Below are positions 52,636 through 62,133 of a stretch of 64,000 nt of DNA, in pieces. Position 1 is the first letter of the stretch. The number at the start of each line of letters is the position of its first letter. The notes beneath the pieces were generated by a model, which ran no database searches, had not been told where the DNA came from, and worked only from the letters and a program-made list of their open reading frames with translations. The position numbers and the translations under genes are program-made. The DNA is taken from assembly GCF_023195775.1 (NCBI RefSeq), contig NZ_CP096205.1, positions 744,001-808,000 on the forward strand, given 5' to 3'. This DNA comes from Flavobacterium azooxidireducens (lineage in GTDB: Bacteria; Bacteroidota; Bacteroidia; Flavobacteriales; Flavobacteriaceae).

Positions 52636-53239
52636 CAATTTTGACATTTAGCTGTTTATTTTTAAATACAATTTTGGTAAAATCGTTCGATGGTTCAATT
52701 AATCTTACTTGAGAAACAGTTGATTCTCCGATTGGAAAATATAATTCTACCAACTTAATATACTTTTTTATAGTAGCCGTTTTAGGTGTTAATTTGGTGA
52801 TGTTAAATTCTTTGTTTTTGAAATATTCGATTGAAAATTCTTCGTCATCAAACAAGTTTCCGCTCACGCTTCCTACTATCAATTTATTAATTTTTTCAAA
52901 CATCTTGCTGTTTCCTGCATTGATGCTACTTTTTTTACCTTGATCATTAATGTAGACTTTATTATTTTTAAAAACAATGCTGTACTGATAAGGATTGGTA
53001 TATTGCCAATTCAGTAAATTAGGCGATTTGAAATACATTTTACCTGAAGTTTCAATGTCTTTTGATAAAAAACTCAAGTGTTTATATTGAACAAAATCGG
53101 TTTTTAATGATTTGATTGTTTTGGTTTCTTTTTCAACCGAAGTTTTAAAGGTAGAAATTTCAGCTGCTGACATTTTCTGTTCTTGAGCAAAAACAGAAAA
53201 ATTCATACATAAAACAAAAAGCAATATCCTAATTTTCAT
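52613..53239 (-). CDS. LolA-like outer-membrane lipoprotein carrier
   Basis: A 208-residue periplasmic protein with signal peptide (1-18, VFAQ) and the LolA fold (TDFVQYKHLSFLSKDIETSG, KMYFKSPNLLNWQY). LolA ferries lipids or lipoproteins from inner to outer membrane. Clusters for aryl polyenes carry their own LolA copies, and here it probably carries the pigment or its lipid anchor rather than serving as the housekeeping LolA. It overlaps the deacetylase gene by 11 bases and the lipoprotein gene by over 20. Confidence 0.85.
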   Translation of the reverse strand: MKIRILLFVLCMNFSVFAQEQKMSAAEISTFKTSVEKETKTIKSLKTDFVQYKHLSFLSKDIETSGKMYFKSPNLLNWQYTNPYQYSIVFKNNKVYINDQGKKSSINAGNSKMFEKINKLIVGSVSGNLFDDEEFSIEYFKNKEFNITKLTPKTATIKKYIKLVELYFPIGESTVSQVRLIEPSNDFTKIVFKNKQLNVKIDDAVFNH

Positions 53240-54005
53240 AAGCCGAAAGATTTAAAAGTTCATCCACTGCAACAATGGAATAATTTTCTGATTTCAAAAA
53301 TAGCAATAACCGTTCCAATACATTTACTGATTTTTGAGAAGTATCGTGCAAAAGAATAATTCCGCCCGGTTTAATTTTATTTTTTACGCGTTCGAAAATA
53401 GTATTTTCATCTTCATAAACCGTGTCTAAAGAGCGAATATTCCAACCAACCACAAGGTGTTTAGTTTCTGAAACTGCTTTGGAAATCATTGGATTGGTTA
53501 CACCAAACGGTGGACGGAAAAAATTCATTTTAATACCTGATAATTGTTCTACCAATTTATTTGTTTTGGTAATTTCATCTACAACTTTTTGAGAAGAAAA
53601 AAATCCGAAATTTTCAGAATGGGAATAACTGTGATTGCCAATTAAATGACCATCAGAAATAATTCTTTTAAAAAGTTCGGGATTATTTTCAATTTGTTTT
53701 CCGATGCAAAAAAAAGTGGCTTTCACGTTGAATTTTTTCAGCAAATCCAGTACTTTTTCGGTCATTTCGTGCGGACCATCATCAAATGTTAACGCAATTT
53801 CCTTTGTAGTAGAATTTGGTTTTGAAGAATACGCTTTGGTAAAATAGTTTAATCGAATATCAAAAGAACCCCAAGCGGTTAATCCCAACCAAACTAAAAA
53901 AAGAAGTAAAAAAATTGTCCAATGAACTGCTGTAAAAAAGGTGAGAGTAAACAAAACCAATACAACAGCAACACAAAAAAGAACTATTTTTTTATGTTTT
54001 AGCAT
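53229..54005 (-). CDS. Membrane-anchored polysaccharide deacetylase family protein
   Basis: A 258-residue NodB-homology protein with one or two N-terminal membrane helices (about 7-25 and 29-46) and a carbohydrate esterase family 4 domain: TFDDGP (Asp75, Asp76), metal-binding HSYSH (His125, His129), RPPFG and the later HD (LLHDTS). All metal ligands are present, so it is probably an active deacetylase of an N- or O-acetyl sugar, or of an acylated pigment precursor. Overlaps the chain-length-factor gene by seven bases. Confidence 0.85.
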   Translation of the reverse strand: MLKHKKIVLFCVAVVLVLFTLTFFTAVHWTIFLLLFLVWLGLTAWGSFDIRLNYFTKAYSSKPNSTTKEIALTFDDGPHEMTEKVLDLLKKFNVKATFFCIGKQIENNPELFKRIISDGHLIGNHSYSHSENFGFFSSQKVVDEITKTNKLVEQLSGIKMNFFRPPFGVTNPMISKAVSETKHLVVGWNIRSLDTVYEDENTIFERVKNKIKPGGIILLHDTSQKSVNVLERLLLFLKSENYSIVAVDELLNLSAYEN

Positions 54006-55060
54006 TTTTTGAGTAAGGTTAAACTATGGTCTTTTCCTCGGTATTGATTGTAAAGTAAAACGGTTTGATAATTTCCTTTTTCAGCAGAATTCATTTTTAC
54101 ATCGGTGGGAATAGTTTGTAATTTCAACATATTCAGTGCCATCCAAAGTCCGAACCCCGAAGCAGTGTAAAATTCACCACTTAAATGTTTGTAATAAGCT
54201 TGAGGAGTTGTGTTCAATAAATCGCTAACTTGATTAAAATATACATCAAATTCCACATCACCATTATTGCCAAGTACAACTAAATCTAAATCGTTTGGAT
54301 TGATTTTATTATCACTTAAAAATGTTTTTACATAATCCTGAACTTCATCAACTTCCAATGAATTTAGGATGGAAATAGCTTCCAACGTTGCATAAGAACT
54401 TTCCTTTTGCTGATTCTCAAGCACAAAAAAACTTGCTCCTTCGCTCAAAATCATTCCTTTAGAAGTTGGATTTAAAACTGAAAACGGTGCATCTTCTTGC
54501 TTTTTAATTTTACCTGCAATACGTTGCACATCAATATTGTGTTGAGCTGTTTCATCAATTCCGCCTACTAAAACCGAATTAGCTTCGTCTGTTTCAATTT
54601 GAAGTTTAGCATCTAACAATGCTGTTTCAAAAGAAACTGCTCCGTTTACATACGTAAAATTATATCCTTTGCACTGTAACCCAAGTGCAATTTGTCCTGC
54701 AACCGTATTATGCGTAGATTGTATGAAAGAAGTTGGCGTTAAAAACTGTTCATTATTATCTAAAATGGCTTTAAGAAATTTTTCAGAATCTTCTAAACAT
54801 CCCATTCCGGTTCCGGTTATAATGGCATCCGGGAGAGCAAGATTGGCTTCTTTTAAGGCTTGTGTTGATGTAAAAATTCCCATTTTTACCCCTTTAGCCA
54901 TTCTTCTAATGAAAGAAGGCGAAATAACTTCGGTATAAGAAGGTTGTTTGGCATTCAAAACTGTTTCTGTTGTATTGATTTCAACTTCTGATAAAAAATT
55001 GGAATCAACTACTTTTTGAGCCGAAATGCATCCTATACCATTGATATAACTCTTTTTCAT
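53999..55060 (-). CDS. Chain-length-factor-like ketosynthase (inactive)
   Basis: A 353-residue KAS-II fold protein without catalytic residues: the nucleophile region reads FTYVNGAVSFETAL where TACSSG is expected, the first His motif HGT reads NNG, and the second GH reads GE. This is the signature of a chain-length factor, which dimerises with an active ketosynthase. The start overlaps the stop of the adjacent active KS by four bases, a typical KS-CLF arrangement. Comparable to ApeC in aryl polyene synthesis (by analogy). Confidence 0.82.
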   Translation of the reverse strand: MKKSYINGIGCISAQKVVDSNFLSEVEINTTETVLNAKQPSYTEVISPSFIRRMAKGVKMGIFTSTQALKEANLALPDAIITGTGMGCLEDSEKFLKAILDNNEQFLTPTSFIQSTHNTVAGQIALGLQCKGYNFTYVNGAVSFETALLDAKLQIETDEANSVLVGGIDETAQHNIDVQRIAGKIKKQEDAPFSVLNPTSKGMILSEGASFFVLENQQKESSYATLEAISILNSLEVDEVQDYVKTFLSDNKINPNDLDLVVLGNNGDVEFDVYFNQVSDLLNTTPQAYYKHLSGEFYTASGFGLWMALNMLKLQTIPTDVKMNSAEKGNYQTVLLYNQYRGKDHSLTLLKKC

Positions 55061-56256
55061 TTGTTTTTAGAAAATAGAACAGTTGAACAATTTCCTCCAA
55101 AACCAAACGAATTCGACAGCACATGATTGATCGATTTCTCTTTCAATGTGGTTTGTGGAATCAAATTAAATTCTTCCATTGGTTTTTTAAAATTCATATT
55201 CGGAAAAACCAAATTATGCTGTAAAGCCAAGACACTATAGACTGCTTCGATTGCAGCAGCAGCTGCTAATGTGTGACCTGTAAATGCTTTTGTGGAGCTA
55301 AAATCCGGCACATTATCTGTAAACATTCTCAAAATGGCTCTTCCTTCAGACAAATCGTTGTTTGGTGTTGCCGTTCCGTGAGCGTTGATGTAATCAATAT
55401 CTTCCGGTTTCAAATCAGCCAATTTGAATGCTTTTTGCATCGCTAAAAACGCTCCTTCGCCATTTTCAGATGAAGCAGTTTGATGAAAAGCATCGTTGGC
55501 ATTTCCAAAACCGCTGACATAAGCCAATACTTTTTTATTGTTTTTTTGAACAATTTCATCGGATTCTAACACTAAAAAAGCAGCTGCTTCACCGAGATTT
55601 AAACCTTTTCGGTCGTTATCAAAAGGTGTGTTGTATGTGTCAGACAAAATCATCAACGTTTTAAATCCGTTGATTGTGAATTTCGCTAAAGCATCGGTTC
55701 CGCCCACAATCACTCGGTCTAATTGCCCGGATTGAATTAATCTGCAACCTAACATAATGGCATTTGCAGCAGAAGAACAAGCCGTGCTAACGGTTGTAAC
55801 CATTCCTTTCAAACCAATATAATCGGCTATTTGATGAGAAGAATCGCCCGCATCATGACTATTGAGGAATCGTCTGACTGATTCATCTTGATAATAATCA
55901 TAAAAATATTTTTCGTTTAAATCCATTCCGCCAACGCTTGTGGCAGAAATAAATCCGCTACGGCAATCGTTTATGTTGCTAATGTTGGCATTTTCAATAG
56001 CTTCGCAAACAGCAATTGCTCCTAATAAAGTTGTTCTGGAAAAATTGTTGTCTTGAGACAAATTGAGTTTTTGAGCTAATTGTTGGTTGGTTAATTTAAT
56101 TTCGCCCACCATAATTACCTCTTTGTGAATTGTTTCTAAATTTTCGATAGTAGAAATTCCGGTTTTACCGTTTTTTAACGATTGAAAGTTTTCTTCAACA
56201 GAATTTCCTATTGAAGAAATGATTCCCATTCCGGTTATTGCAACTCTTTTATTCAT
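55057..56256 (-). CDS. Beta-ketoacyl-ACP synthase II-type (KS of the KS-CLF pair)
   Basis: A 400-residue condensing enzyme with full Cys-His-His triad: Cys160 in STACSSAANA, His in NAHGTATPNND and His in FTGHTLAAAAAIE. It elongates the ACP-bound polyene by decarboxylative condensation with malonyl-ACP. Start at 56256 (MNKRVAITG) preferred; 56262 would add two residues. ACP is 10 bases upstream, the CLF overlaps downstream. Confidence 0.92.
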   Translation of the reverse strand: MNKRVAITGMGIISSIGNSVEENFQSLKNGKTGISTIENLETIHKEVIMVGEIKLTNQQLAQKLNLSQDNNFSRTTLLGAIAVCEAIENANISNINDCRSGFISATSVGGMDLNEKYFYDYYQDESVRRFLNSHDAGDSSHQIADYIGLKGMVTTVSTACSSAANAIMLGCRLIQSGQLDRVIVGGTDALAKFTINGFKTLMILSDTYNTPFDNDRKGLNLGEAAAFLVLESDEIVQKNNKKVLAYVSGFGNANDAFHQTASSENGEGAFLAMQKAFKLADLKPEDIDYINAHGTATPNNDLSEGRAILRMFTDNVPDFSSTKAFTGHTLAAAAAIEAVYSVLALQHNLVFPNMNFKKPMEEFNLIPQTTLKEKSINHVLSNSFGFGGNCSTVLFSKNK

Positions 56257-56266
56257 TAACAATTAT

Positions 56267-56524
56267 TTATTTTGTACGATTTGCAGCGATATAATTAGCC
56301 ATTGTTTCAACCGATTGAAAGATGGTTTTTCCTTCTTTTGGATCGGTTAATTTAATACCGTAATCTTTGTCTAACAAAACGATTAATTCGAGAGCATCGA
56401 TTGAATCTAAACCAATTCCGTCTCCAAACAATGTTTCGTTATCATCAAATTCTTCTACTGAAATGTGTTCTAAATTTAATGCTGCAATAATTTTTGCTTT
56501 TAATTCTTGCTTTAATGCTTCCAT
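56267..56524 (-). CDS. Acyl carrier protein
   Basis: An 85-residue ACP with phosphopantetheine attachment site Ser41 in GIGLDSIDALELIVLL. Distinct from the usual fatty-acid ACP (DSL motif) in carrying DSI, as common in pathway-specific ACPs. It holds the growing polyene for the neighbouring ketosynthases. Aryl polyene systems often use two ACPs; only this one is visible in the window. Confidence 0.93.
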   Translation of the reverse strand: MEALKQELKAKIIAALNLEHISVEEFDDNETLFGDGIGLDSIDALELIVLLDKDYGIKLTDPKEGKTIFQSVETMANYIAANRTK

Positions 56525-56547
56525 ATTATTATTTGTTCTTTGTTTTA

Positions 56548-57108
56548 TTATTCTACTAAAAATAGTTTTGCCAAATACTTTTCTTCAAAATATTCTACCC
56601 ATCCGCAAAGCACTTTTGATGCTTTTTTACTTTGTAAAAGTGATTTGGCATATTGCGTCAAAAATACTTCATTATTTTCTTCAAAAACAAAAAAAGCATT
56701 TTCAGATTTCAACTGATGTTTAATACTTATTTCTCCTACACAAATGTTTGGTAATGTGTAAACAAAAACGGCAGGACTTGGAAAATAATTTCCCTTGTCA
56801 TCAATGGAATGCTGGTACTTTACATCGGTGTCTAAACTAGATGATTGGTTAGCAAAAACCAAAGCAATATTGTTTTCTGATTCGGCAACTATTTGTTCAT
56901 TTAAGACCATTTCTGATGCTAAAAATGCTAATTTACTCAAATTGTCCATTTTAAAAAATTTTGGATAATTAATTCCGAAATTTTTATAAGCAGACTTAGC
57001 AAATTCTACAAATGAATCCTCGTCTGATTCAAACACTTTTTCATCATTGATAAAAATTGTATTTGCTTCAATTATGCAAGAAGTTGTTATGGTAAATTGG
57101 TTTTCCAA
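56548..57108 (-). CDS. Half-length beta-ketoacyl synthase-like protein (Ketoacyl-synt_2 type)
   Basis: A 186-residue protein matching only the N-terminal half of a ketosynthase ([36 protein letters not shown]), without an active-site cysteine or His motifs. It fits the stand-alone N-terminal ketoacyl-synthase domain recorded for aryl polyene-type clusters. It may be a structural partner of the ACP or the KS dimers. One base separates it from the second KS stop. Confidence 0.72.
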   Translation of the reverse strand: MENQFTITTSCIIEANTIFINDEKVFESDEDSFVEFAKSAYKNFGINYPKFFKMDNLSKLAFLASEMVLNEQIVAESENNIALVFANQSSSLDTDVKYQHSIDDKGNYFPSPAVFVYTLPNICVGEISIKHQLKSENAFFVFEENNEVFLTQYAKSLLQSKKASKVLCGWVEYFEEKYLAKLFLVE

Positions 57109-57109
57109 A

Positions 57110-58267
57110 TTAGTTTATCTTTTCAAAAATTACAGCTGTATTGCACCCTCCAAAACCAGAGGCAGTTTTTAAAAAACAATTGATTTCAGCCGTTTTATTC
57201 TCTTTAATCACAGCAATAGATTGGGTTGTTCCGTCATTCTGAAATCCTTTTGATAAAATCAATTGATTTCGCTTGGCACTTTCTATTGCGATAACTGTTT
57301 CCAACAAACCGGAAGCTCCCAACGTGTGACCGTAAAATCCTTTGAGGCTGTTTACCGGAACGTTTTGCAAATGTAATCTATTGAATGCAATTGCTTCCAT
57401 TTCATCATTGTATAAAGTAGCGGTTCCGTGTGCGGAAATATAATTGATTTCTTCGGCTTTAATATTTGCCTCATTCAGAGCACTTTCGATACTTCTGAAC
57501 AATCCTTCGCCGGTTCTTGATGGCCCAGAAATGTGATTGGCATCGTTTATTGCTCCATCTCCACAAATTTTTATATCATTTGAAGTAATTTTATCTTTAT
57601 CCGAAGTTAAATAAACTGCTGCAGTTGCTTCACCTAAAGTTACTCCATTTCGTTCTGAATCATACGGTTTACAAGGCAATTCACTCATGGCTTGAAAGGA
57701 ACTAAATCCTGACAATACAAATTCCGAAACCTCATCACCTGCTAAAATAAAAGCATCGTCATAAACACCTACTTGAATCATTCGTTTAGCGACTGCAATT
57801 GCCAAAACTCCTGAAACACATGCATTTGAAAGCACAATGGGTTCTGTTGTAAAGCCAAATAATGAACTTATTTTTTTGGCTAAGAAAGCCAATTGAGCTT
57901 CTTTTACCGGATTTGAATCTAATTCTAAAGAACTTATATTTCCTTTTGTAGTAGAAAAAACAAAAGCCGTTCGGTTAGAAATTCTATTTTTCTCAACCAA
58001 AGGCAATAAAGCCAACAGCAACATTTTTTCTAATTTGGTATACTTTTTATCCGAAACAGAAAAAGGAAAAACAGCTTTATTGAAAACCTCATCCAACTTA
58101 GAAGTTGAAATTATCGAAGCGTAAAATTGTTCTAAATTTCCAATATTTTTATGTAACTGAATGCCGCTTTTTCCTTGCTGAAGTGCATCCCAATTGGAAT
58201 TGACATCAAAACCTAACGGAGTGATGCAATTAGTTTGGGTAATATAGACACTTTTATTGTTCATCAA
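57110..58267 (-). CDS. Second beta-ketoacyl-ACP synthase
   Basis: A 385-residue KAS-II fold enzyme with catalytic Cys150 ([11 protein letters not shown]), His in [11 protein letters not shown] and His in [13 protein letters not shown], so active. The nucleophile context ACVSG differs from ACSSA of the first KS, suggesting a different job, such as starter condensation (ApeR-like) or work on the resorcinol chain. Four bases after the thioesterase gene stop. Confidence 0.9.
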   Translation of the reverse strand: MMNNKSVYITQTNCITPLGFDVNSNWDALQQGKSGIQLHKNIGNLEQFYASIISTSKLDEVFNKAVFPFSVSDKKYTKLEKMLLLALLPLVEKNRISNRTAFVFSTTKGNISSLELDSNPVKEAQLAFLAKKISSLFGFTTEPIVLSNACVSGVLAIAVAKRMIQVGVYDDAFILAGDEVSEFVLSGFSSFQAMSELPCKPYDSERNGVTLGEATAAVYLTSDKDKITSNDIKICGDGAINDANHISGPSRTGEGLFRSIESALNEANIKAEEINYISAHGTATLYNDEMEAIAFNRLHLQNVPVNSLKGFYGHTLGASGLLETVIAIESAKRNQLILSKGFQNDGTTQSIAVIKENKTAEINCFLKTASGFGGCNTAVIFEKIN

Positions 58268-58271
58268 AAAA

Positions 58272-58721
58272 TTATTTTAAAAGGCCCACTTTTCGTTTCC
58301 ATTCTTCATAAAATGGAGGATTATTGAGTGACAAATTTCCGTTTACATCCACAAAAACCTGAATTGTTTCACCAGTGCAGGCAATTTCATTATTGGCATC
58401 AAAAATTTTATATCTAAAAATCATTTTTGCTGCCGGAGTATCAACAATGGTTGTTTCAATTCGAGCTACATCACCATAACGTAAAGACAATTTATGTTCG
58501 CAAACCGATTTTACAATTGGAGTTGTAAAACCATATTTATGCACATCGAGATAGGAAATTCCGTGTTCACGACCAAAGGCTTCTCTCCCATCTTCAAAAT
58601 AGGTGATATAATAGCCATGCCAAACAATTCCGAGCGGATCAGTTTCGTTAAATCGAACTCTGATATCTTTGGAAATGGTTAACTGCGAAGCTTCATCATA
58701 CTGCTCTTTTCTTTTTGTCAT
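58272..58721 (-). CDS. 4HBT-type acyl thioesterase
   Basis: A hotdog thioesterase of about 149 residues (YbgC/4-hydroxybenzoyl-CoA thioesterase type): VRFNETDPLGIVWHGYYITYFEDGREAFGR split by the active Asp in ETDPLGIVWHG and the downstream helix. It can release or edit acyl-ACP/CoA chains (ApeK-like). The first ATG is at 58733, but the second at 58721 fits the family better. It overlaps the ABC permease gene by 26-38 bases. Confidence 0.88.
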   Translation of the reverse strand: MTKRKEQYDEASQLTISKDIRVRFNETDPLGIVWHGYYITYFEDGREAFGREHGISYLDVHKYGFTTPIVKSVCEHKLSLRYGDVARIETTIVDTPAAKMIFRYKIFDANNEIACTGETIQVFVDVNGNLSLNNPPFYEEWKRKVGLLK

Positions 58722-59982
58722 AAGCGATTGCAATGGTTACTGTAATTATAAAAAACAAAAGTAATAAACTTATTTCGGGCAAAATTTCTAAAATACCGCC
58801 ATTACGAAGTAAAACATCATAAAAAGCGTTCAATCCCCAATTCATTGGCGAAATGTGTGCGATGAATTGCATCACTTTTGGCATGGCAAAAACCGGAATC
58901 CAAACTCCTCCCATCGCTGCTAAAATCACCACTGAAGTTGCTCCAAAAGGTGCCGATTGTTCTTGGGTTTTGGCTAATGTTCCCAATAAAATTCCGAAAC
59001 CAACTGCTGCTAATCCGGCAAAAATGGCTACGATACTCATTAAAAATAATTTTCCGCTTACGTCAAGAGCAGGTAAGCCGATGTGTGGAAAAAGATAAAT
59101 TCCAACAGCAACCATCAAATAGAATTGAATCATACATATTACCAAATAAGTTGCTGTTTTTCCGGCAATAACAACGGCATAAGGAACAGGATTAGTGATT
59201 AATCGCACAAGTGTTCCTTGACTTTTTTCTTTTACAATATTGATGGAAAGCGGCACTACGATGAAAAAAATGGCAAACAACGTCCAAGCCGGCACATTGT
59301 GCTGAACTGAGTTGGGTAAAATTTCTTTGTTATCGATAGTTGGCACAATTTCTTTGAAGGAAATAAAACTTTCTTGTTCAAAAACGGGTTCGTCGCCTTC
59401 GCCCAATTGTTCTTGAAAAGTGGTGTAAATGGAACTCGTTTCAATTTGAGAAATCATTCGGTCAATGGCATTTTTTACTCCATTTTTAAACGACAATTGC
59501 GTTGCGGGGTCAAAATATAACTTTATTTCCTTGGGTTCTATTTTTTGATTTTCAATACTGGAAGAAAGTGAATCGGTTAAGCCAAATGAACTTACGATTC
59601 GATCCACATTTTGATTTACTTTTAGTTGTAAATCAGCACTCAATTTTTCCGGAATTATGATAGCTAATTGATACTTTCCTTTAAAAACGGCTTCTTGAGC
59701 AACTTCTTCAGTAATATTTTTTCCGTTTAATTGCGTTAGCACTTCAAACGAACCGCTTTCATTTAGATTTTTACGAACTGTTTTTGAAATTGTATCATTA
59801 TCATTATCCACCAACAAAATTGGAATCTTCACATCAGACATCGATTTATAAGTACCATCTTGAATGAGTGTGATAGTGATGATAAGTATCAATGGCATAA
59901 CAAAAAGTATTACCAAACCGCCAAAATCTCTTTTGAGTAGTAGCGTTTCTTTGTAAACCGACATGAAAAACTTATATAACAT
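58696..59982 (-). CDS. ABC-2 type transporter permease
   Basis: A 428-residue permease of the ABC-2/NatB kind: first helix at about 20-42, a large extracytoplasmic domain (about 45-220), and five helices at 225-420 with EKSQGTLVRLITNP before the fourth. Works with the ATPase encoded by the previous gene (overlap 11 bases). In the cluster it probably exports a pigment intermediate or lipid carrier. Confidence 0.9.
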   Translation of the reverse strand: MLYKFFMSVYKETLLLKRDFGGLVILFVMPLILIITITLIQDGTYKSMSDVKIPILLVDNDNDTISKTVRKNLNESGSFEVLTQLNGKNITEEVAQEAVFKGKYQLAIIIPEKLSADLQLKVNQNVDRIVSSFGLTDSLSSSIENQKIEPKEIKLYFDPATQLSFKNGVKNAIDRMISQIETSSIYTTFQEQLGEGDEPVFEQESFISFKEIVPTIDNKEILPNSVQHNVPAWTLFAIFFIVVPLSINIVKEKSQGTLVRLITNPVPYAVVIAGKTATYLVICMIQFYLMVAVGIYLFPHIGLPALDVSGKLFLMSIVAIFAGLAAVGFGILLGTLAKTQEQSAPFGATSVVILAAMGGVWIPVFAMPKVMQFIAHISPMNWGLNAFYDVLLRNGGILEILPEISLLLLFFIITVTIAIAYDKKKRAV

Positions 59983-60727
59983 CGCGAAGTTCTTTTCCGG
60001 TTAATGAAATAAAAACGTCTTCTAAATTGGAAGCATTTTCAGTTTCGGCAATCAATTGCTTTGGCGTTCCTTGTGCAAAAATTTTACCGCGGTCGATTAT
60101 GGCAATTTGCGTACAAAAATCTTGAGCTTCAACTAAATGATGAGAAGTATAAATGATAGTTGTCCCTTTAGAATTAAGTTCTTTCAGGTAATCGATAATT
60201 ACATTTTTAGATTGAACATCTACTCCAACGGTTGGTTCATCTAAAAATAAAATCAACGGATTGTGCAAAATTCCGGCAATCAGGTTTACTCGCCTTTTCA
60301 TTCCGCCTGAGAAAGTTTCTACTTTTTTATCGGCAAATTTCAATAAACCTAAATGATCCAACGATTGTTCCACTTTTGACTTTAATTCTTTTCCTTTTAA
60401 CCCATACATACTTCCAAAATACAACAAATTTTCTCTTGCTGTCAGGGTTGGATATAATGCGTATTCTTGCGGAACAACGCCCATTAATTTTTTAATTTCT
60501 GTTGCGTTTTTTTGATAGGTTAATTCGTTGATGGAAAATTTCCCTGAAGTAGGTTTGATTAATCCGCAAAGAATGGAAAGCAACGTAGTTTTTCCTGCTC
60601 CGTTTGGTCCCAATAACCCAAAGATTTCTTTTTCTTCAATAACTAAATTTAGATTATTTATAGAAAAATCATCGGCATCTTTATACTTTTTAAAAAGCTG
60701 TTCGATATGAATTATGGATTTTTTCAT
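59972..60727 (-). CDS. ABC transporter ATP-binding protein
   Basis: A 251-residue ABC ATPase with Walker A GPNGAGKTT (about 38-46), signature FSGGMKRR, Walker B LILFLDEPTVGVD and switch His (YTSHH). Forms the energy unit for the permease encoded just downstream; the genes overlap by 11 bases. Six bases after the BtrH-like gene. Confidence 0.95.
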   Translation of the reverse strand: MKKSIIHIEQLFKKYKDADDFSINNLNLVIEEKEIFGLLGPNGAGKTTLLSILCGLIKPTSGKFSINELTYQKNATEIKKLMGVVPQEYALYPTLTARENLLYFGSMYGLKGKELKSKVEQSLDHLGLLKFADKKVETFSGGMKRRVNLIAGILHNPLILFLDEPTVGVDVQSKNVIIDYLKELNSKGTTIIYTSHHLVEAQDFCTQIAIIDRGKIFAQGTPKQLIAETENASNLEDVFISLTGKELRDVI

Positions 60728-60733
60728 GAAAGC

Positions 60734-61729
60734 TTAAATTGCTTTTTTAAGCGTTTTAAAGAAATTTTCTTCTAAATCGGCAATGTGCAAAAGTTCTTTT
60801 GAAAGACTGTTATAAACATCTGTTTGACTACTTCTGTTTTTATAAACTCGGGAAGCATTCACAGCAAAATCTCTCCACAAATCACCAATTCTAGTCATTT
60901 CTTTGGAAAGTTCATACAATTTTTCATTTTTTAGAATTGGAGCAGCTTCTTGTAAAAAAGCGGCATAAATAAAACGAAAACCTCCACCTCCGGTGCCAAT
61001 TTCTTCCTGCATACGAACCATTTGAGCAAGGTAATGGTTGGCTATTTTATTTCCTTTTTTATCGGCCCATTTTGGAATGCTTCTGGCGACCATTCGGATT
61101 CCTTTTACACCCACAATCGGAATTGGTGCCAACATTTCACGGCAGGTATTTTTGATTCCTTTTTTAATGGCTCCCTCCCAATCAATTTCTGTGGGAATAT
61201 GAATGGGATAATACATTTGTCCTTTTGGAGCTAATGCACCTTTGGCAAAACGTACTTTTTCCAGTTCAGCTTCTGTTAATGTGGTTACGGTTTCCATTAC
61301 TGGATCACTAATTAAAAAGTGATTGTCCTTTTTACCGTAAACCACTAAATTGTGAGCATTAAAGTGAAAACGATATTCGTCAGGAAAATAAGTTAAGTTA
61401 TAAACCCCAACTTGAAGTCCGGTTGGAATATTGTTTTTTAAATTTTCTTCTAATGCAATTTGAGCACTTTTTTCGTTTGAAAATTTAATGCGTTTTACTT
61501 TTATTCCGAGTCTTTTGGCAGCTCTGTTAAAAATAAAACCGGGCATTGGTCTATAACTAATTGCCGGAGCATGATTGACTTTTAAAATTGGAAGATAGAA
61601 AAACAAGATTCCGGAACCAATTCCAAAAACCATTGGTTCGCTAATATTAATTCCTTGATGCTTCAAGAGATTGGAAGCAACACCATTTTCGCAATGAGCG
61701 GATTGATGATGAATAAAATTTGTTTCCAT
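60734..61729 (-). CDS. BtrH-like acyltransferase (DUF4872-type)
   Basis: A 331-residue protein with the butirosin BtrH N-terminal domain (about 1-155), a cysteine-protease-like acyltransferase fold. Candidate triad: Cys13 in SAHCENGVA, His in FNAHNLVVYG and Asp in LISDPVM. BtrH moves an acyl group from an ACP to an acceptor amine. Residues 160-331 are helical (family DUF4872). In this cluster it is the best candidate for moving the polyene from ACP to the resorcinol. Start overlaps the previous stop by one base. Confidence 0.82.
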   Translation of the reverse strand: METNFIHHQSAHCENGVASNLLKHQGINISEPMVFGIGSGILFFYLPILKVNHAPAISYRPMPGFIFNRAAKRLGIKVKRIKFSNEKSAQIALEENLKNNIPTGLQVGVYNLTYFPDEYRFHFNAHNLVVYGKKDNHFLISDPVMETVTTLTEAELEKVRFAKGALAPKGQMYYPIHIPTEIDWEGAIKKGIKNTCREMLAPIPIVGVKGIRMVARSIPKWADKKGNKIANHYLAQMVRMQEEIGTGGGGFRFIYAAFLQEAAPILKNEKLYELSKEMTRIGDLWRDFAVNASRVYKNRSSQTDVYNSLSKELLHIADLEENFFKTLKKAI

Positions 61730-62133
61730 TATTCTCCTTTAAAGTTTTTTAGCTCTTCGACCGAAATCTCAAAAGCTTCGGCATATTTTGATAAGACTTT
61801 ATTGCTTAATCGTTTAAAAACGGATGGTTTTCTGTGTCTTTTTATTCTCCAAATCCACATTCCCACATAAGAAGATAAAACAACCCAATCCATTTTATGT
61901 ACTTCCATGAAGTAAACAATTGGACTTGAAATGCCATTTTTCACATCTTCTTTTGCTTTTTCTATTCGTTCATTTATATCTTGAAGAGAATTTTGCAAAG
62001 CGATGGTTTTTGGTTCCCAACCGGTGCTTAAGGCAGTGGTATAATTGCCGTTTTCATCGGTTGCATAACACAATTCTTTGATGTTATTTTTGGACAAATT
62101 GCCCTTATCCTGAGGTACTTCTTCCTTTTTCAT
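61729..62133 (-). CDS. Unknown protein upstream of the BtrH-like gene
   Basis: A 134-residue, Lys/Glu-rich protein with a likely membrane-associated stretch (MDWVVLSSYVGMWIWRIKRH, about 75-97) flanked by helical segments. I do not recognise the family. It overlaps the dehydratase stop by four bases and the BtrH-like start by one, so it is translated with them and probably helps the acyl transfer or anchors it to the membrane. Confidence 0.7.
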   Translation of the reverse strand: MKKEEVPQDKGNLSKNNIKELCYATDENGNYTTALSTGWEPKTIALQNSLQDINERIEKAKEDVKNGISSPIVYFMEVHKMDWVVLSSYVGMWIWRIKRHRKPSVFKRLSNKVLSKYAEAFEISVEELKNFKGE

